64,000 nucleotides of DNA from Diploptera punctata (Eukaryota; Arthropoda; Insecta; Blattodea; Blaberidae), in contig JASPKZ010004561.1 of assembly GCA_030220185.1 (NCBI GenBank), forward strand, positions 355,001 through 419,000, in the 5' to 3' direction. Made by a program: the position numbers and the translations under genes. How positions within the stretch are numbered: position 1 is the first letter of the stretch; every line of letters starts with the position of its first letter. This document shows positions 22,128 through 29,962 of the stretch, piece by piece. The notes beneath the pieces are model-generated. The model made no database searches. It was given only the letters and a program-made list of their open reading frames with translations, and had not been told where the DNA came from.

Positions 22128-23224
22128 TTTAAAATATTTTCCTTCTTCCATGTCGCATCCTTATTCTCGCAAAGGTCGTCAACAGGTTGATCTGTCTGAT
22201 TCATCCGAGGCTTGGTTTGAGACTTGAAAGCAAATGTAAATGTTTTCGCCCAATGGATTGCTGGCCCAGAGGGGTATTATTGTGGGGTTCCCACTAATGT
22301 AGCATACCTTGCTACTGTCCCCAAAGCAAAAGATCGTTGGGACGTCAAAAAAAGCGCAGGATGGAAAATTCCTCTTTGAGACCGTAACAGGCCACAAGGC
22401 CTAATACTTGCATGGATGATATATATATATCATCATCATCCTGGCAGGTATTAGTCCTAGAAGAACTGTTACGGCCTGAGAAAGCGGTTTTCGTGTCATC
22501 TTTTCATAGGTCCACCGAGTGACCGTTTCCCATTTGGACAGTAGTTCATTATTGCCTTGGGGATCCTAGATCTAGCCATTCTTGAGACATGTTCCTTCCA
22601 GTTTAGCTGATATCTGGAGATGTAGTCCAGCATTGGTGACACATTAAGTTCTTGAAAGATTTCTACATTTTTCTTTCTATCCCATTTGGTGTAGCCAGCT
22701 GTTCGGAGCATAAATTTCATCTCACAAGCTGTTACCCTGCTTTCATCTCTCGTCTTCATATATATTAATGTTGATATATTTAGAGCATACATTTTGCTAA
22801 AAGTTGTATATATAGTGTGTCTACACATTGCTTAATTTCTGTTTCAGAGAACTGTTGCCCAAGCCCACACCTCACCGCATGCGCAATGGCTAAGCTGAGG
22901 AAGATGAAGGAACCGATGTATTTTGCACACATCATAATGATACTACGGAAGAGCTCGCCATATCTCAATCATCTGAACAAACTCTTTTTTCAGCTCCGAG
23001 AATCAGGGATAATATCATATTGGGAAATAGACGTTTCCCGCAAGTTTTGTACCGGATGTGTTCCGGCACAGTACGACACCGGACCAACTAAACTCATGTT
23101 AGCTCATGTGCAAGGTGCATTCATGATTCTGGCGGTAGGATTAGTTCTCTCAGCTATAGTCTTCTTTGGAGAAGTCATGTACAATAGGAGAGAAAAAAGA
23201 TCTGAAGCTACTTCAAGATTTTAA
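8328..23224 (+). CDS. IR1: divergent ionotropic receptor, 4 exons, 677 aa, intact
   Basis: A ligand-gated cation channel of the insect ionotropic receptor family, acting in the dendritic membrane of chemosensory neurons. Exons 8328-9564, 13331-13538, 18952-19163, 22848-23224; their sum, 2034 nt, is a multiple of 3. Order: signal peptide (1 to about 20), short N-terminal domain, S1 from about 265, the IR hallmark PIPKLLPRWHTVF, M1 (about 386-407), pore loop (FQIFGMLVLQ), M3 with LSSTYTGALASVLT (466-479), RYERPIDT, S2, and M4 (about 642-664). The S1 glutamate-binding Arg position reads as a GSWPFVLNWT segment with no Arg, so glutamate is unlikely to be the ligand. Length is normal for the family. 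It is first of three tandem paralogues. Introns are full of LINEs and SINEs; an L-D LINE begins at the stop codon. Ligand unknown. Confidence 0.9.
9605..9705 (-). mobile_element. L-B 3' end fragment
   Basis: Contains TAGTGTTCTGCACAAGAGC and CAGCATTCTCCACTCTTTCC, the reverse of the 3' end at 3735-3790. It sits at the start of IR1 intron 1. Confidence 0.7.
10055..10195 (+). repeat. PLE tail copy with decayed hammerhead motif
   Basis: GTGAAGA, a CAC...GTG hairpin, GAAA, and the palindrome ACAGCTGT, then AAATATGAAAATCA as in 957-1012 and 29410-29474. The first core base is changed (TGTGAAGA for TCTGAAGA). Sequence 9706-10054 upstream is AT-rich with nothing else recognised. Confidence 0.55.
10195..10430 (-). 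mobile_element. L-B fragment
   Basis: The minus strand encodes DYIKWTEKIRNKDMLDRVG, then RTMLELIKKRKRNWIGHWL and GRKIHQMIDNIK, matching 3480-3690. It is truncated at both ends, in IR1 intron 1. Confidence 0.85.
10431..11102. other. AT-rich intron sequence with an S-H fragment (about 10670-10765)
   Basis: Within this stretch GATTCGAACCCTGGG and AACGATCTACGCTACTCGAAC form a reversed tRNA-like head (S-H), also seen at 39430-39525. No gene recognised elsewhere. Confidence 0.5.
11103..11825 (+). repeat. R700 copy, near full length
   Basis: Runs from a TTGAACTCATGTCCCAAATG start to a GCCACGAGTGATTTCC...GATAAATTCACGAC end. It contains an (A)n run at about 11396-11412. This is the most complete copy, giving an element of about 0.7 kb without an ORF. 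Confidence 0.75.
11885..12330 (+). mobile_element. decayed L-A fragment
   Basis: The DNA still aligns to L-A: GGGTCAATTCTGGAAATACATGC, TATATCGATGCGAAACACGGACTC, AAAGAGAGATAAAGAGACAGGTGAATG, and a VGRPRIG-like 3' segment. Frames are broken throughout; it is older than the copies at 15228 and 58490. Confidence 0.7.
12462..12536. repeat. (AAT)n microsatellite
   Basis: Perfect AAT/ATA repeat; it is the tail of the reversed L-F LINE that follows. Confidence 0.9.
12537..13245 (-). mobile_element. L-F (CR1/L2-like) LINE 3' end
   Basis: The minus strand encodes a frame (12858-13223) with YDHISPLFHELSWLHLKERR, YLSSRFQYLSS, RNWNSLPQEIRGCRTLASFK and a Leu-rich end. This is the usual C-terminus of CR1/L2-type LINE ORF2. 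The 3' UTR ends GCCTTAACTCTGCCAGAATAAA (reverse here) and an (ATT)n tail. (AAT)n and (AT)n tracts at 12731-12765 and 12800-12830 are internal. Related copies are at 29614-31676. Confidence 0.85.
13331..13538 (+). CDS. IR1 exon 2 (pore and M3)
   Basis: Acceptor TATTTTAG, donor GTATGT. 208 nt, entering in phase 1 and leaving in phase 2. Encodes ESGRTAGPYTSLIQ, pore FGMLVLQ, and the M3 equivalent of the iGluR SYTANLAAFLT motif as STYTGALASVLT. Confidence 0.9.
13611..14387 (-). mobile_element. L-D LINE, 5'-truncated, 12-bp TSD, frame largely open
   Basis: The minus frame (13583-14293) encodes ISENKTKSMVITGKE, HFNYLGNNI, LLYGSECWTLRAKDQSRI, FQHVQRMSNSRLP and GRPFQRM, i.e. the RT thumb and C-terminal region. 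The tail reads TTCTTC on plus ((GAA)n on the element). TSD ATAGGAAATATT is exact at 13599-13610 and 14388-14399. A recent insertion in IR1 intron 2. Confidence 0.9.
14400..14820. other. unassigned intron sequence
   Basis: AT-rich sequence with no reading frame or repeat family recognised. Confidence 0.4.
14826..15110 (+). mobile_element. S-C SINE
   Basis: tRNA-like head (CATGGGCTACTGGTCAGCG; B-box GGGTTCGATTTCCGG), then AAATTTAGGTTATGTTTAGG and a tail with CAGGTGCCCCAACC, AATACCAGGGGAG and CCAGAAAT. A reversed copy is at 37815-38110 and a decayed one near 62080-62250. Confidence 0.75.
15228..16283 (-). mobile_element. L-A LINE, longest copy, 15-bp TSD, open RT frame
   Basis: The minus frame (15248-16252, 334 residues) encodes the RT palm to C-terminus: GVKQGDALSTLLFN (25-38), the catalytic YADD (65-68), the thumb region KYMVTRRNS, and the end motif RWAGHVARMGNER...GRPRMKWENN. 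It ends with GTTCGATAGTGCCAGTGAG and a (GTAA)n tail. TSD ATTAAATTATAAGCT is exact at 15213-15227 and 16284-16298. 5'-truncated, so no endonuclease domain is present. Youngest-looking LINE of the window, in IR1 intron 2. Confidence 0.92.
16432..16728 (-). mobile_element. S-A SINE, 12-bp TSD
   Basis: Reverse SINE: minus strand starts GGGGCACGCCGTAGC, has an A-box-like TAGCTAAGTGGTTAAGG and a B-box GGGTTCAAGTCCC, then the CTGACCCAAA and TTCTGGGGGTAAAGGCGG body, and ends GGGATTACTTTACTT. TSD TAATATTATTCT is exact at 16420-16431 and 16729-16740. Confidence 0.92.
16834..17137 (-). mobile_element. S-A SINE, ~15-bp TSD with one mismatch
   Basis: Same family as the previous entry, 100 bp away and in the same orientation. 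TSD ATTGCTACAATATAT (about 16818) and ATTGCTACGATATAT (17138-17152). Confidence 0.9.
17490..17825 (+). mobile_element. L-D 3' end joined to L-A 3' end
   Basis: 17490-17680: broken L-D coding (VERMNVTRLPNAAFNYKPRG, then GRPVKRW) ending in (GAA)n. 17690-17825: L-A 3' end (DLKEVYYTGDDWKTLAHV-like, then ATGAACCTACGGGTTAGACAG) with a (GTTA)n tail. Confidence 0.75.
17950..18251 (+). mobile_element. S-B SINE
   Basis: Head CACCGTTGTGATCTTAAG, B-box GGGTTCGATTCCCGG, body CTATAAGACAAATGTCAGG, and tail GCTGCAAAGTATAGCATG. The 3' end (GGGAAGGATTACT) abuts a reversed L-A LINE, and a second partial copy of that end (CGGGCAGAATTACT) appears on the far side at about 18834, suggesting L-A inserted into the SINE end. 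Confidence 0.8.
18252..18832 (-). mobile_element. L-A LINE, 5'-truncated
   Basis: Two broken minus frames encode YGCETCTLALREERRLQVFE, KIFGPKRENRQ, and VGRPRMRWENN with DYTGNDWKALAQDRDIWRAY. Tail reads ACTTACTTACTTATTCACTGG. Located in IR1 intron 2 just before exon 3. Confidence 0.88.
18952..19163 (+). CDS. IR1 exon 3 (S2, first half)
   Basis: Acceptor TTGTTGTAG, donor GTAAGC. 212 nt. Encodes YERPIDTMVELSESKVLW and the S2 region to FVTEAMTGG. An L-C LINE lies about 30 nt after the donor. Confidence 0.9.
19190..20320 (+). mobile_element. L-C LINE, RT to C-terminus, one frameshift
   Basis: Encodes an RT palm (FVDLTKACDSIPQ, GLRQGCSLSPTLF), then after a one-base shift near 19480 the catalytic FADD (LNFADDQVL), the thumb NIEKTKYLCIG, LTYGAEVWQIP, YGHVKRMPEQRLPK, RKRGRPKKTW and MDREEWRLVSGRRRLLP with stop at about 20291. 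The tail is GAT repeats. It occupies IR1 intron 3 right after exon 3, same strand. Confidence 0.9.
20330..21095. other. AT-rich intron sequence with one tRNA-like scrap
   Basis: A GATTTGAACCACAGATTCC segment near 20410 resembles a B-box in a decayed S-H copy. Otherwise no feature recognised. Confidence 0.4.
21100..21975. mobile_element. foldback of two mariner/Tc1-type transposon 3' ends
   Basis: The left arm (about 21105-21430, minus) and right arm (about 21620-21970, plus) are inverted copies. The plus arm encodes SEPIRDLQHLRQRITDAVV then IQRCWAEIDY, ending near QPTENT, which is the C-terminus of insect DDE_3 (Tc1/mariner-like) transposases. The minus arm encodes the matching DYRLDVFSGTNGAH-type end. 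Outer ends read TGCAGCAATTTCAAACAATC and its complement. The 190-bp centre is not duplicated. Confidence 0.75.
22090..22125. repeat. (AT)n microsatellite
   Basis: Pure AT repeat. The following 22126-22380 shows no recognisable feature. Confidence 0.9.
22385..22815 (-). mobile_element. L-D LINE fragment
   Basis: The minus frame encodes MKTRDESRVTACEMKFMLR, TAGYTKWDRKKNVEIFQEL, QLNWKEHVSRMARSRIPKA and NGKRSLGGPMKR. The 3' UTR with GTAACAG...GGCCTAATACTTG is also seen at 61940-61970. It ends only about 35 nt before IR1 exon 4. Confidence 0.85.
22848..23224 (+). CDS. IR1 exon 4 (S2, second half, and M4)
   Basis: Acceptor CTGTTTCAG, stop TAA 23222-23224. Encodes NCCPSPHLT, LRKSSPYLNHLN, the YW motif (GIISYWEIDV) and M4 (GAFMILAVGLVLSAIVFF). 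The last residues (SEATSRF) may be partly LINE-derived, since L-D coding sequence starts at about the stop. Confidence 0.88.
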
Positions 23225-24285
23225 TTTAAACCGTTTTATTAAAGAATGTAACAAGGAAACACACATAGCTTTTATTGATTTTGTCAAGGCATTTGATAAA
23301 GTAGACAGAGGAAAACTCTGGACAATTTTAAAAGAAAAAGGAATTCCGAAACACTTAATAGCAGCTATAAAGAGTTTGCACTGGAACACAAATTTTGTTA
23401 TAAAAACTAGAAATGAAGTAAGTAAAAATAAAATTCATACTAATCAAGGAGTTAAACAAGGATGCAGTATCTCTCCAGTTTTGTTTAACCTATACATCAA
23501 TGATATAATAAAAAAATGGAACGAAGAAACAAATAAAGGAATAAAATTAGATAAAACACACTACTTGAAAACATTATTATACGCTGATGACCAGGTAATA
23601 ATAGCAATTACAGAAGACATACTTCAAAGGAATATTTTTAAACTACATAATTATGTGAACAATATAATCTCAAAATATCCATAGAAAAAACTAAGGTAAT
23701 GGCATTCCAAGGAAAAATCAAATCAGATTGAAATAGTAATAGGAAACAAAATCATAGAACAGGTGAACCATCTCAGTTATCTAGGATGTGACATTTCATT
23801 TAATTATGATAGTGATATAAATAATAAAATAGCAAAATTCCAGGGAATATGTGGTACGATAAAACGATCACTAAATAACAAAACAACAAGACAGACCAAA
23901 TTGAAATTTTATAAAACGTTGGCAGTACCGGTACTGCTCTATGGTTCAGAAGCCTGGATACATAAAAAAACAAGATCTAAGTAGGATAACGGCGGCAGAA
24001 ATGAAATTTTTGAGATCTGTTAAAGGGTGCACTAAGGAAGACAGAATCAAGAACACAGAAATAAGACAGGAACTTGAAATATTTGCAATAACTGATAAAA
24101 TAGATACATATAGACAAAAATGGAAGCAACATATAGACAGAATGAATGAAGATAGATAACCAAAACAAATAACAAAATACAAACCTAAAGGCACCCGAGA
24201 TGTGGGCAGACCTAGAAAGAGATGGGCTGAAGTCGGAACGGGTCAACAGACCTAATCCATGACTGCAGATGATGATGATGACCAT
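23225..24285 (+). mobile_element. L-D LINE starting at the IR1 stop codon
   Basis: Coding sequence in broken frames from RFIKECNKETHIAFIDFVKA through GVKQGCSISPVLFNLYIND, the catalytic YADD (about 23579-23590), YLGCDISFNYDSD, LLYGSEAW, MKFLRSVKGCTKEDR and GRPRKRW, with an (ATG)n tail at about 24270. The 5' truncation point coincides with the last codons of IR1, so this LINE forms the IR1 3' UTR. Confidence 0.9.
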
Positions 24286-24295
24286 TATATTAAAA

Positions 24296-24556
24296 CGTCC
24301 ACCGCTGTGGTCTCGAGGTAGCGTGCTGCCTTGTCACGCAGCGGACCCGGGTTCGACCACCGGTTGGGGCAGTTTTTCTGGGCGAGGTTTTTATCGGAGT
24401 TTTTCCTCACCTGTAAGACAAATGTCAGGAAAACTTTAAGGCCCAAACGGTCTCCGAAATCATATGGCCATCATCATCCTTATCACTATCATCATCATCA
24501 TCATCATCATCCTTCACCGATGTGGAAAGCAACGGGAAGCTACCACACCTACAATT
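24296..24556 (+). mobile_element. S-B SINE, 5' part (split by L-M)
   Basis: Head CCACCGCTGTGGTCTCGAGG, A-box GGTAGCGTGCTGCC, body CTGTAAGACAAATGTCAGG, up to CAATTCCCTAGTAA. The rest of the SINE continues at 25107-25175. Confidence 0.88.
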
Positions 24557-25106
24557 CCCTAGTAATAGTAGTAGTAGGACTTTATTAGACAAAAAGATAT
24601 TTACAATATTATTTACAAATATGGGTCGCACGGGCAGTAAGCCGTACGTGCTGTTGACAGTCCGTTACAATAAATTAATAATTGGTACTAGTGTAAAGAA
24701 AAATAAACAACAAAAACAGCAATAACATTACAATTACATAAAGAAAACACAATAAAAATATTACAATTAAATAATAACACAATAGCATTATACACTAAAA
24801 ACATTAACATTGCAATTACATAAAGAAAACACAATAATATTACAATTAAGTAATAACACAATAGCAATAACATTACAATTACATAAAGAAAACACAATAA
24901 TAATATTACAATTAAATAATAACACAATAGCATTAGGGCTATACACTAAAAACATTAACATTACAATTACATAAAGAAAACACAATAATATTACAATTAG
25001 GTAATAACACAATAGCATTATACACTAAAAAAACATTAACATTACAAAAACATTAACATTACAATTACATAAAGAAACCACAATAATATTACAATTAGGT
25101 AATAAG
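24557..25106 (-). mobile_element. L-M retroelement tail inserted in S-B
   Basis: Reverse copy of the element at 7389-8064: TAGTAGTAGGACTTTATTAG tail, GTCGCACGGGCAGTAAGCC, then the minisatellite units (TTACAATTACATAAAGAAAAC). It splits the SINE at CCTAGTAA; a short AGTAA duplication may be the TSD. Confidence 0.85.
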
Positions 25107-25175
25107 TAAAGCTGCAAGCATAGCATGGAAATGCCATGAATGCAGTGAAGGACCTGCCTTCGGGCAGACTTACTA
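25107..25175 (+). mobile_element. S-B SINE, 3' part
   Basis: GTAAAGCTGCAAGCATAGCATGG through CCTTCGGGCAGACTTACTATGG, the tail missing from the piece at 24296-24556. Confidence 0.88.
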
Positions 25176-25199
25176 TGGATGAATGGATATTAAAGACTA

Positions 25200-25480
25200 T
25201 GCCGGCTCCGTGGCGCAAGCGGTTAGACGCTTGCCTCTCACCGTTGGGGGTCACGAGATCGAATCTCGGTCACTCCATGTGGGTTTCATGGTGGACTAAA
25301 CGGAGCTTGGGCAGATTGTTCTCGGGGTTTTCTCCCGTTTTCCTCTGCCACAATTTCATTGCACCATTTCTCCATACTCATCTCACCCATTTTGTTCAAT
25401 TTTGTTTCATTTCGTTCATCATAGAGGGCAGTGGTTTTACTTCCCACACGCGGTTTGTAATATGTAATATTAAAGTATAG
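25200..25480 (+). mobile_element. S-D SINE
   Basis: tRNA-like head GGCTCCGTGGCGCAAGCGG, B-box GATCGAATCTCGG, body GTGGACTAAACGGAGCTTGG, tail TTCCCACACGCGG then GTAATATGTAATATT. A reversed tail copy lies at 34615-34755. Confidence 0.75.
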
Positions 25481-25494
25481 TTATTTAGATTGGG

Positions 25495-25844
25495 TCCCGC
25501 GCCGTAGCCGAGCGGTTAAGGTAGGAAGCCTTGGCGCAGAGCTACAGGACTTGCGCTGGTTCGAGTCTCCATGGGGGAAGAAATTTTCTCATGGTATTTC
25601 GGCCAGTATGGGACCGGTGCCCACCCAGCATCGTGAGGCATTTGGGTAGCCAATAAGTAGCGGCTCCAGGTTGAGGAAACCAGCTATAACGGCTGGGGGA
25701 CTCGACATGCTCACCACATGTCATCCCTACACTGGCTGATGATCATCTACCTCTGTGATTGACACATGTGGATGTGAGGCCAGCAGCCGGCTGGTAGGCT
25801 AAGGGCCATCTAAGCCTGTCGCGCCAGGAGTTTTTTTATTTTTT
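25495..25844 (+). mobile_element. S-E SINE, 14-bp TSD, inserted beside S-D
   Basis: Head CGCGCCGTAGCCGAGCGGTT (A-box), GGTTCGAGTCTCC (B-box), body GGACCGGTGCCCACCCAGC, poly(T)-rich end. TSD TTATTTAGATTGGG is exact at 25481-25494 and 25845-25858. The Leu/Ser-tRNA-like GCCGAGCGGTTAAGG suggests the parent tRNA class. Confidence 0.9.
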
Positions 25845-26233
25845 TTATTTAGATTGGGAACCCCGAAATGTAGGAAGTTGAACTTTCAATGATGGTCGCC
25901 ATTGCTGTAAGTACGACAAAAGTACTATCGCGCAAAAAGGTTCATTATTCTGGTTACTCTGCAAATAAAATCACTGGAAGTTTGTTGGTTGATACGTAAT
26001 GAAGTGCATGTGGTGTTGAAACGATCAACAGCCGAGCCTTCCAATGTTTAGATATAATGTCAACTTCATGGAAAACAGTCGGCACGACTAGAAATGTGCA
26101 TTTTACATGAATTATTCAGTCACAGGAGAATCAGAATTAGACGCAAATTATGTTTGCTATGGAAATAATGTATGAGACAACCGTATTACTACTGCCCTAC
26201 TATTGCGGATCTTCTTGCAGCAAAAGTGATTTA

Positions 26234-27065
26234 CGAGGGCGGATCGGAAAGTAACGCACAATAATTTGTTTCTGCCTTAGTATTACAGCTAGAATGTTGA
26301 AATTTCACAGAGATATAGTTTGAAGTTTTCACTACAGATGGTATTTTTTTCTCAGGTGCACCTCTTGCGAGAGAAGCTTGAACTATGCAACAATGATGGC
26401 GCGCATGCTACAGTCGTCCACCTGTGAGGAACAGAGAAGTGTTGTTCGATTTTTGTGGGCCAAAGGGCATAAACCCAGTGAAATTCACAGGGACATGCGT
26501 GGCGTGTATGGGGATGACTGTATGGACCGTAGTAATGTCTCCAGGTGGTGCACATTCTTCCAAGAGGGACGCGTGAACCTTAGTGATTCGCCACGTCATT
26601 CGCCTTAGTGATTCCTGGCCGGCAAACGCTTTGAGACAGATGTGGAAGTGAAATCAGCAGTGCGCAGATGGCTACACTCCAACCAAACGGACTTCTACGA
26701 ACAGGGCATATTGAAACTGGTAACACGATGGGAAAAATGTGTTGAGAAAGTTGGTGACTATGTCGAAAAGTAGGTAAAAGATGTAAGTTCATTTGTGATT
26801 GTTTCCCTTTTTTTTACTATTAAACTTTAAAAAAAAATTATTGTGCGTTACTTTCCGATCCGATCCGTCCCTCACAGGTGGACGACTGTAGCATGCACGC
26901 CATCTTTGTTGCATAGTTCAAGCTTCTCTCGCAAGAGGTGCACCTGAGAAAAAAATACCATCTGTAGTGAAAACTTCAAACTATATCTCTGTGAAATTTC
27001 AACATTCTAGCTGCAATACCAAGGCAGAAAAAAATTATTGTCCGTTACTTTCCGATCCGCCCTCG
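26234..27065 (+). mobile_element. mariner-like transposon remnant with long inverted ends
   Basis: Terminal inverted sequences begin CGAGGGCGGATCGGAAAGTAA and are flanked by TA at 26232-26233 and 27066-27067. A plus frame (26378-26608) encodes the N-terminal HTH of a mariner transposase (EEQRSVVRFLWAKGHKPSEI, RSNVSRWCTFFQEGR); no catalytic domain remains. About 195 bp at the left (26234-26430) is repeated inverted at about 26870-27065, and an extra TIR copy (GCGTTACTTTCCGATCCG) lies at about 26846. Confidence 0.85.
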
Positions 27066-27244
27066 TATTTTTTGCTTAAGTTGGTAAATGTTCATAATCG
27101 TGAAAAAAAAACCGAATTGTGTAAATGAAAAGTGTACCTATATATTTATAGTAGAAAGTCTCATGTACACTTGACGACAAAAAGAATGGGCCGACCCTTG
27201 ATCTCGAATATTTTAAGTTCCAAGGCGCGATTCACACGAGTAAA

Positions 27245-28330
27245 TTAATTACACAATAGAGCTACAATACGTTTCCCTCCTACAAACAACAGGGAACTCG
27301 TTCAGATACCACATACAAGAAAGGACAGCAGAAGCCACGAAAGCGATGTATAGAATAAAGAACATTGCATCCTTATCACTAATGTCAGCCACTACACTTT
27401 TCAACACGACAATATCCCCAATAATCACGTATGGGCTCGAGTTAATATGGGAAAAATTAACAATCAGTGACTTAGAACGCATTGAGAAAGTCAAGGCACG
27501 GTTCCTAAAATGTGCCCTCAGAGTGGGAAAATATGCTCCATCAAGCCTGGCATATGAGCTGGCCAAGGAAACTTTTTGCATAGAAGATCTGAGACTCAGC
27601 CTACCATCTACCGGAGCCAGCAACAAGCTGCTAGAACTGAGAAGAATGAAAAGAGCGGAGATAGATATTGACTTCTATGGGAACTGGACCAAAGAGAATC
27701 AAGAGCAGAGACACACCATTACAAGACTATAGTTCACGAGGGCTAAAGTGTCTAGAATATTTTAGAAAGAGAAAGAGAGTACTCACCATCTTCTTTCTCA
27801 CTCATACGCATATCTCTTCACGGTGACAGCGGTAGGGCAGACACTCCCTGTAGTGAACATAGATCAGTGGTGGCATTCCCTTCTTCTAAAGATTAATTTT
27901 ACACTAATATAATATCTCACAAACTACAAACGAACTCTGAAACAGTCGCCACTGACAAAAATTACGTGAACAAAAGTGACTAGGCGTAAGTGGGGGTGGA
28001 GTTTTTCTAGCATTCCTAAGTAATTTTACAAGGGTAGCCCATTATAGTACACATGTCACTCAGATGTCTAGCGAAGGGTGGAAGAAGAATTCTCTAGACA
28101 AGGATAGGAGAAATCATGCCAACTTACAACTTTTACGCTATAGCCATTCACGGATTCTACCACAAATTATGCAAGAACAAGACATTCCACACCCCGAATG
28201 ACCAATGTGTGTGTGAATTGTGCCGACAGAGATGTAACCAATATCATATCACCGAGTGCCGTGAAAGAACAAAATCGATCTCAGAATATAGCAAAGAATA
28301 ATAGCCATTCGGGTGAACCTTCCATATTTA
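27245..28330 (+). mobile_element. L-G LINE C-terminal fragment
   Basis: 27346-27732 is open and encodes TTISPIITYGLELIWEKLTI, SDLERIEKVKARFLKCALR and AYELAKETFCIEDLRLSL, followed by GNWTKENQEQRHTITRL. After breaks, a Cys-rich segment (CVCELCRQRCNQYHITEC) appears at 28210-28265. This is the usual end of arthropod non-LTR RT ORFs. A related block (27733-28130) recurs at 57735-58130. Confidence 0.8.
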
Positions 28331-28382
28331 TTAATAATTTCCCTTCTTCCTTTGAAAAGTATTCTTTCAAGCGCAATTAGCC

Positions 28383-28460
28383 AGCGAACGCTTAGCTCAG
28401 TGCTTAGTGGCTTGATTCGTATGCAAAAGGCCACAGGTTCGATTTCCTATGAGGTTAAAT
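28383..28460 (+). mobile_element. tRNA-like SINE head
   Basis: GCTTAGCTCAGTGCTTAGTGG resembles a tRNA A-box and CACAGGTTCGATTTCC a B-box, but no cloverleaf closes. A SINE fragment rather than a tRNA gene. Confidence 0.5.
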
Positions 28461-28594
28461 TTTTTTAATATTGTTAACATGCTTTCTATTTTTTCTGTCT
28501 GTCCATTCTAAAAGAAAAAATGTACTATTTATTTGGAAGTGTTACTATTTATATTATTATAAACAGGTTTACAATGTAATAAAACATCTTCCTG

Positions 28595-28835
28595 TGCTCA
28601 AAGCTTTTAAAATGTGTATCTTCTTTCTCCATTCTTCTCTATCTTCACATTACATTCTTCCAGACCTAGCTCCCTCATACCTCTTCTTACATCATCCATC
28701 CATTTAAAGCTAGGTGGACCTCTCTTTCCTTTCCCAGGTGGAATCCATTCCAAATCTTGTTTGAGTAATCTTTTCTTTGGCATCCTTCGTGTATGACCAC
28801 ACCATTCTAGTGTCTGTATCTCATAAAATCTAATA
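28595..28835 (-). mobile_element. L-C LINE 3' fragment
   Basis: The minus strand encodes EWCGHTRRMPKKRLLKQDLE, WIPPGKGKRGPPSFKWMDD and an ERWRKKIH-like end. Broken near the 5' side. Confidence 0.7.
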
Positions 28836-28837
28836 TA

Positions 28838-29080
28838 TCTCTATACGGTTTAATTATTCATTTCATACATCTCAATGATGGATAAATCATATTTGAAGAG
28901 AAAATATGCTCAGTCGGTAGAGCATTGGCCTAGAAAGTCAAAGGTCCTGGGTTCGAGTCCCAGTCATGCAGGAGAGAACACCAGAAATGTCGAAACGACA
29001 ACCTGGGGCATTGAAAAAAATGATTTATAGGGGTAGATGCACCCCTAATAAGTCATGTGAAACAAGTTTCACTAATTACT
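28838..29080 (+). mobile_element. S-F SINE
   Basis: Head TGCTCAGTCGGTAGAGCATT with B-box GGGTTCGAGTCCCAG, then a tail CCAGAAATGTCGAAACG shared with S-C. Flanking CTCTATACGG and ATTTCATACATCTCAATGATG recur reversed at 37120-37180. Confidence 0.75.
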
Positions 29081-29256
29081 CAGAGATTAAAAGAGAGAAA
29101 AGTTAATGCTTGCTCCTGGAGGTGTGCCTATATAGTTTTATATATTTGATTTGTTTTTTTGTTCCAATAAATATAATTAACTACATATCATTATGTTAAT
29201 TAAATAAAAATAAGACTGGCAACGTTTTATGTGATTTTCATATTTATTAAAATACA

Positions 29257-29302
29257 AATTCGTTACAGCTGTTTCAGTGCTTTGTACGTTCTTCAGACGA
29301 AT
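29257..29302 (-). ncRNA. hammerhead ribozyme-like motif
   Basis: On the minus strand: ATTCG, CTGAAGA, degenerate stem II (AACGTACAAAGCACT), GAAA, palindrome ACAGCTGT, then AACGAAT. ATTCG/CGAAT form stem I. Stem II has mismatches. Confidence 0.5.
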
Positions 29303-29363
29303 GGTATCGTGGCCACAAATTTATTTTGATGTATATTAACAAAATTCATTTGTAATCATGATA

Positions 29364-29412
29364 AAATTCGTCTGAAGAAGGTACAAAGCACTGAAACAGC
29401 TGTAACGAATTT
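29364..29412 (+). ncRNA. hammerhead ribozyme-like motif with complete stem I
   Basis: Stem I AAATTCG (29364-29370) with CGAATTT (29406-29412); core CTGAAGA (29372-29378); stem II GGTAC/GCACT around AAA (one mismatch and one G-U pair); GAAA (29393-29396); stem III palindrome ACAGCTGT followed by the GTA/A cleavage context. Architecture matches the minimal type I hammerheads known from Penelope-like elements, in which the short palindromic stem III favours dimers. Confidence 0.65.
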
Positions 29413-29613
29413 GTATTTTAATAAATATGAAAATCACATAAAACGTTGCCAGTCTTATTTTTATTTAATTAACATCAACATTGATTTTCATCAAGTAAAC
29501 ACCAAAAAATTGATTACATTATCATTTTTTGTACACAGCTTTTAGATCTGACGTGATATAAAGAGAAAATTACGGACAATATTTGATGTCTAACACGTTT
29601 ATTTTACTAGGGT

Positions 29614-29902
29614 TTTATCATCCCGTTTCCAGTATCTATCCACAAACCATAACTTAAACACAAGATCACAACATAGTCTCTTGCTTAATATACCGCAACA
29701 TAGGACATCACATCACTCCATGTCATATACCATCTTCACTTCTCGCAACTGGAATTCTCTTCCACAAGAAATAAGGGGCTGCCGGACATTGGCATCTTTT
29801 AAAAGAAATCTAAATTTATATTTGCTCTAAACTCAACTTCATTATTATCCAGTGTAAGGTATATACATTAATTGGTGTTTCCCGTATAATGTATCATATT
29901 TA

Positions 29903-29962
<60 letters not shown>

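Larger units (their letters stand above)
29193..29474. repeat. PLE foldback with hammerhead motif on each arm
   Basis: Arms about 29193-29302 and 29366-29474 are near-perfect reverse complements; the outer ends read ATGTTAATTAAATAAAAATA and its complement. The loop is about 60 nt. Same module as 786-1012. Confidence 0.85.
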
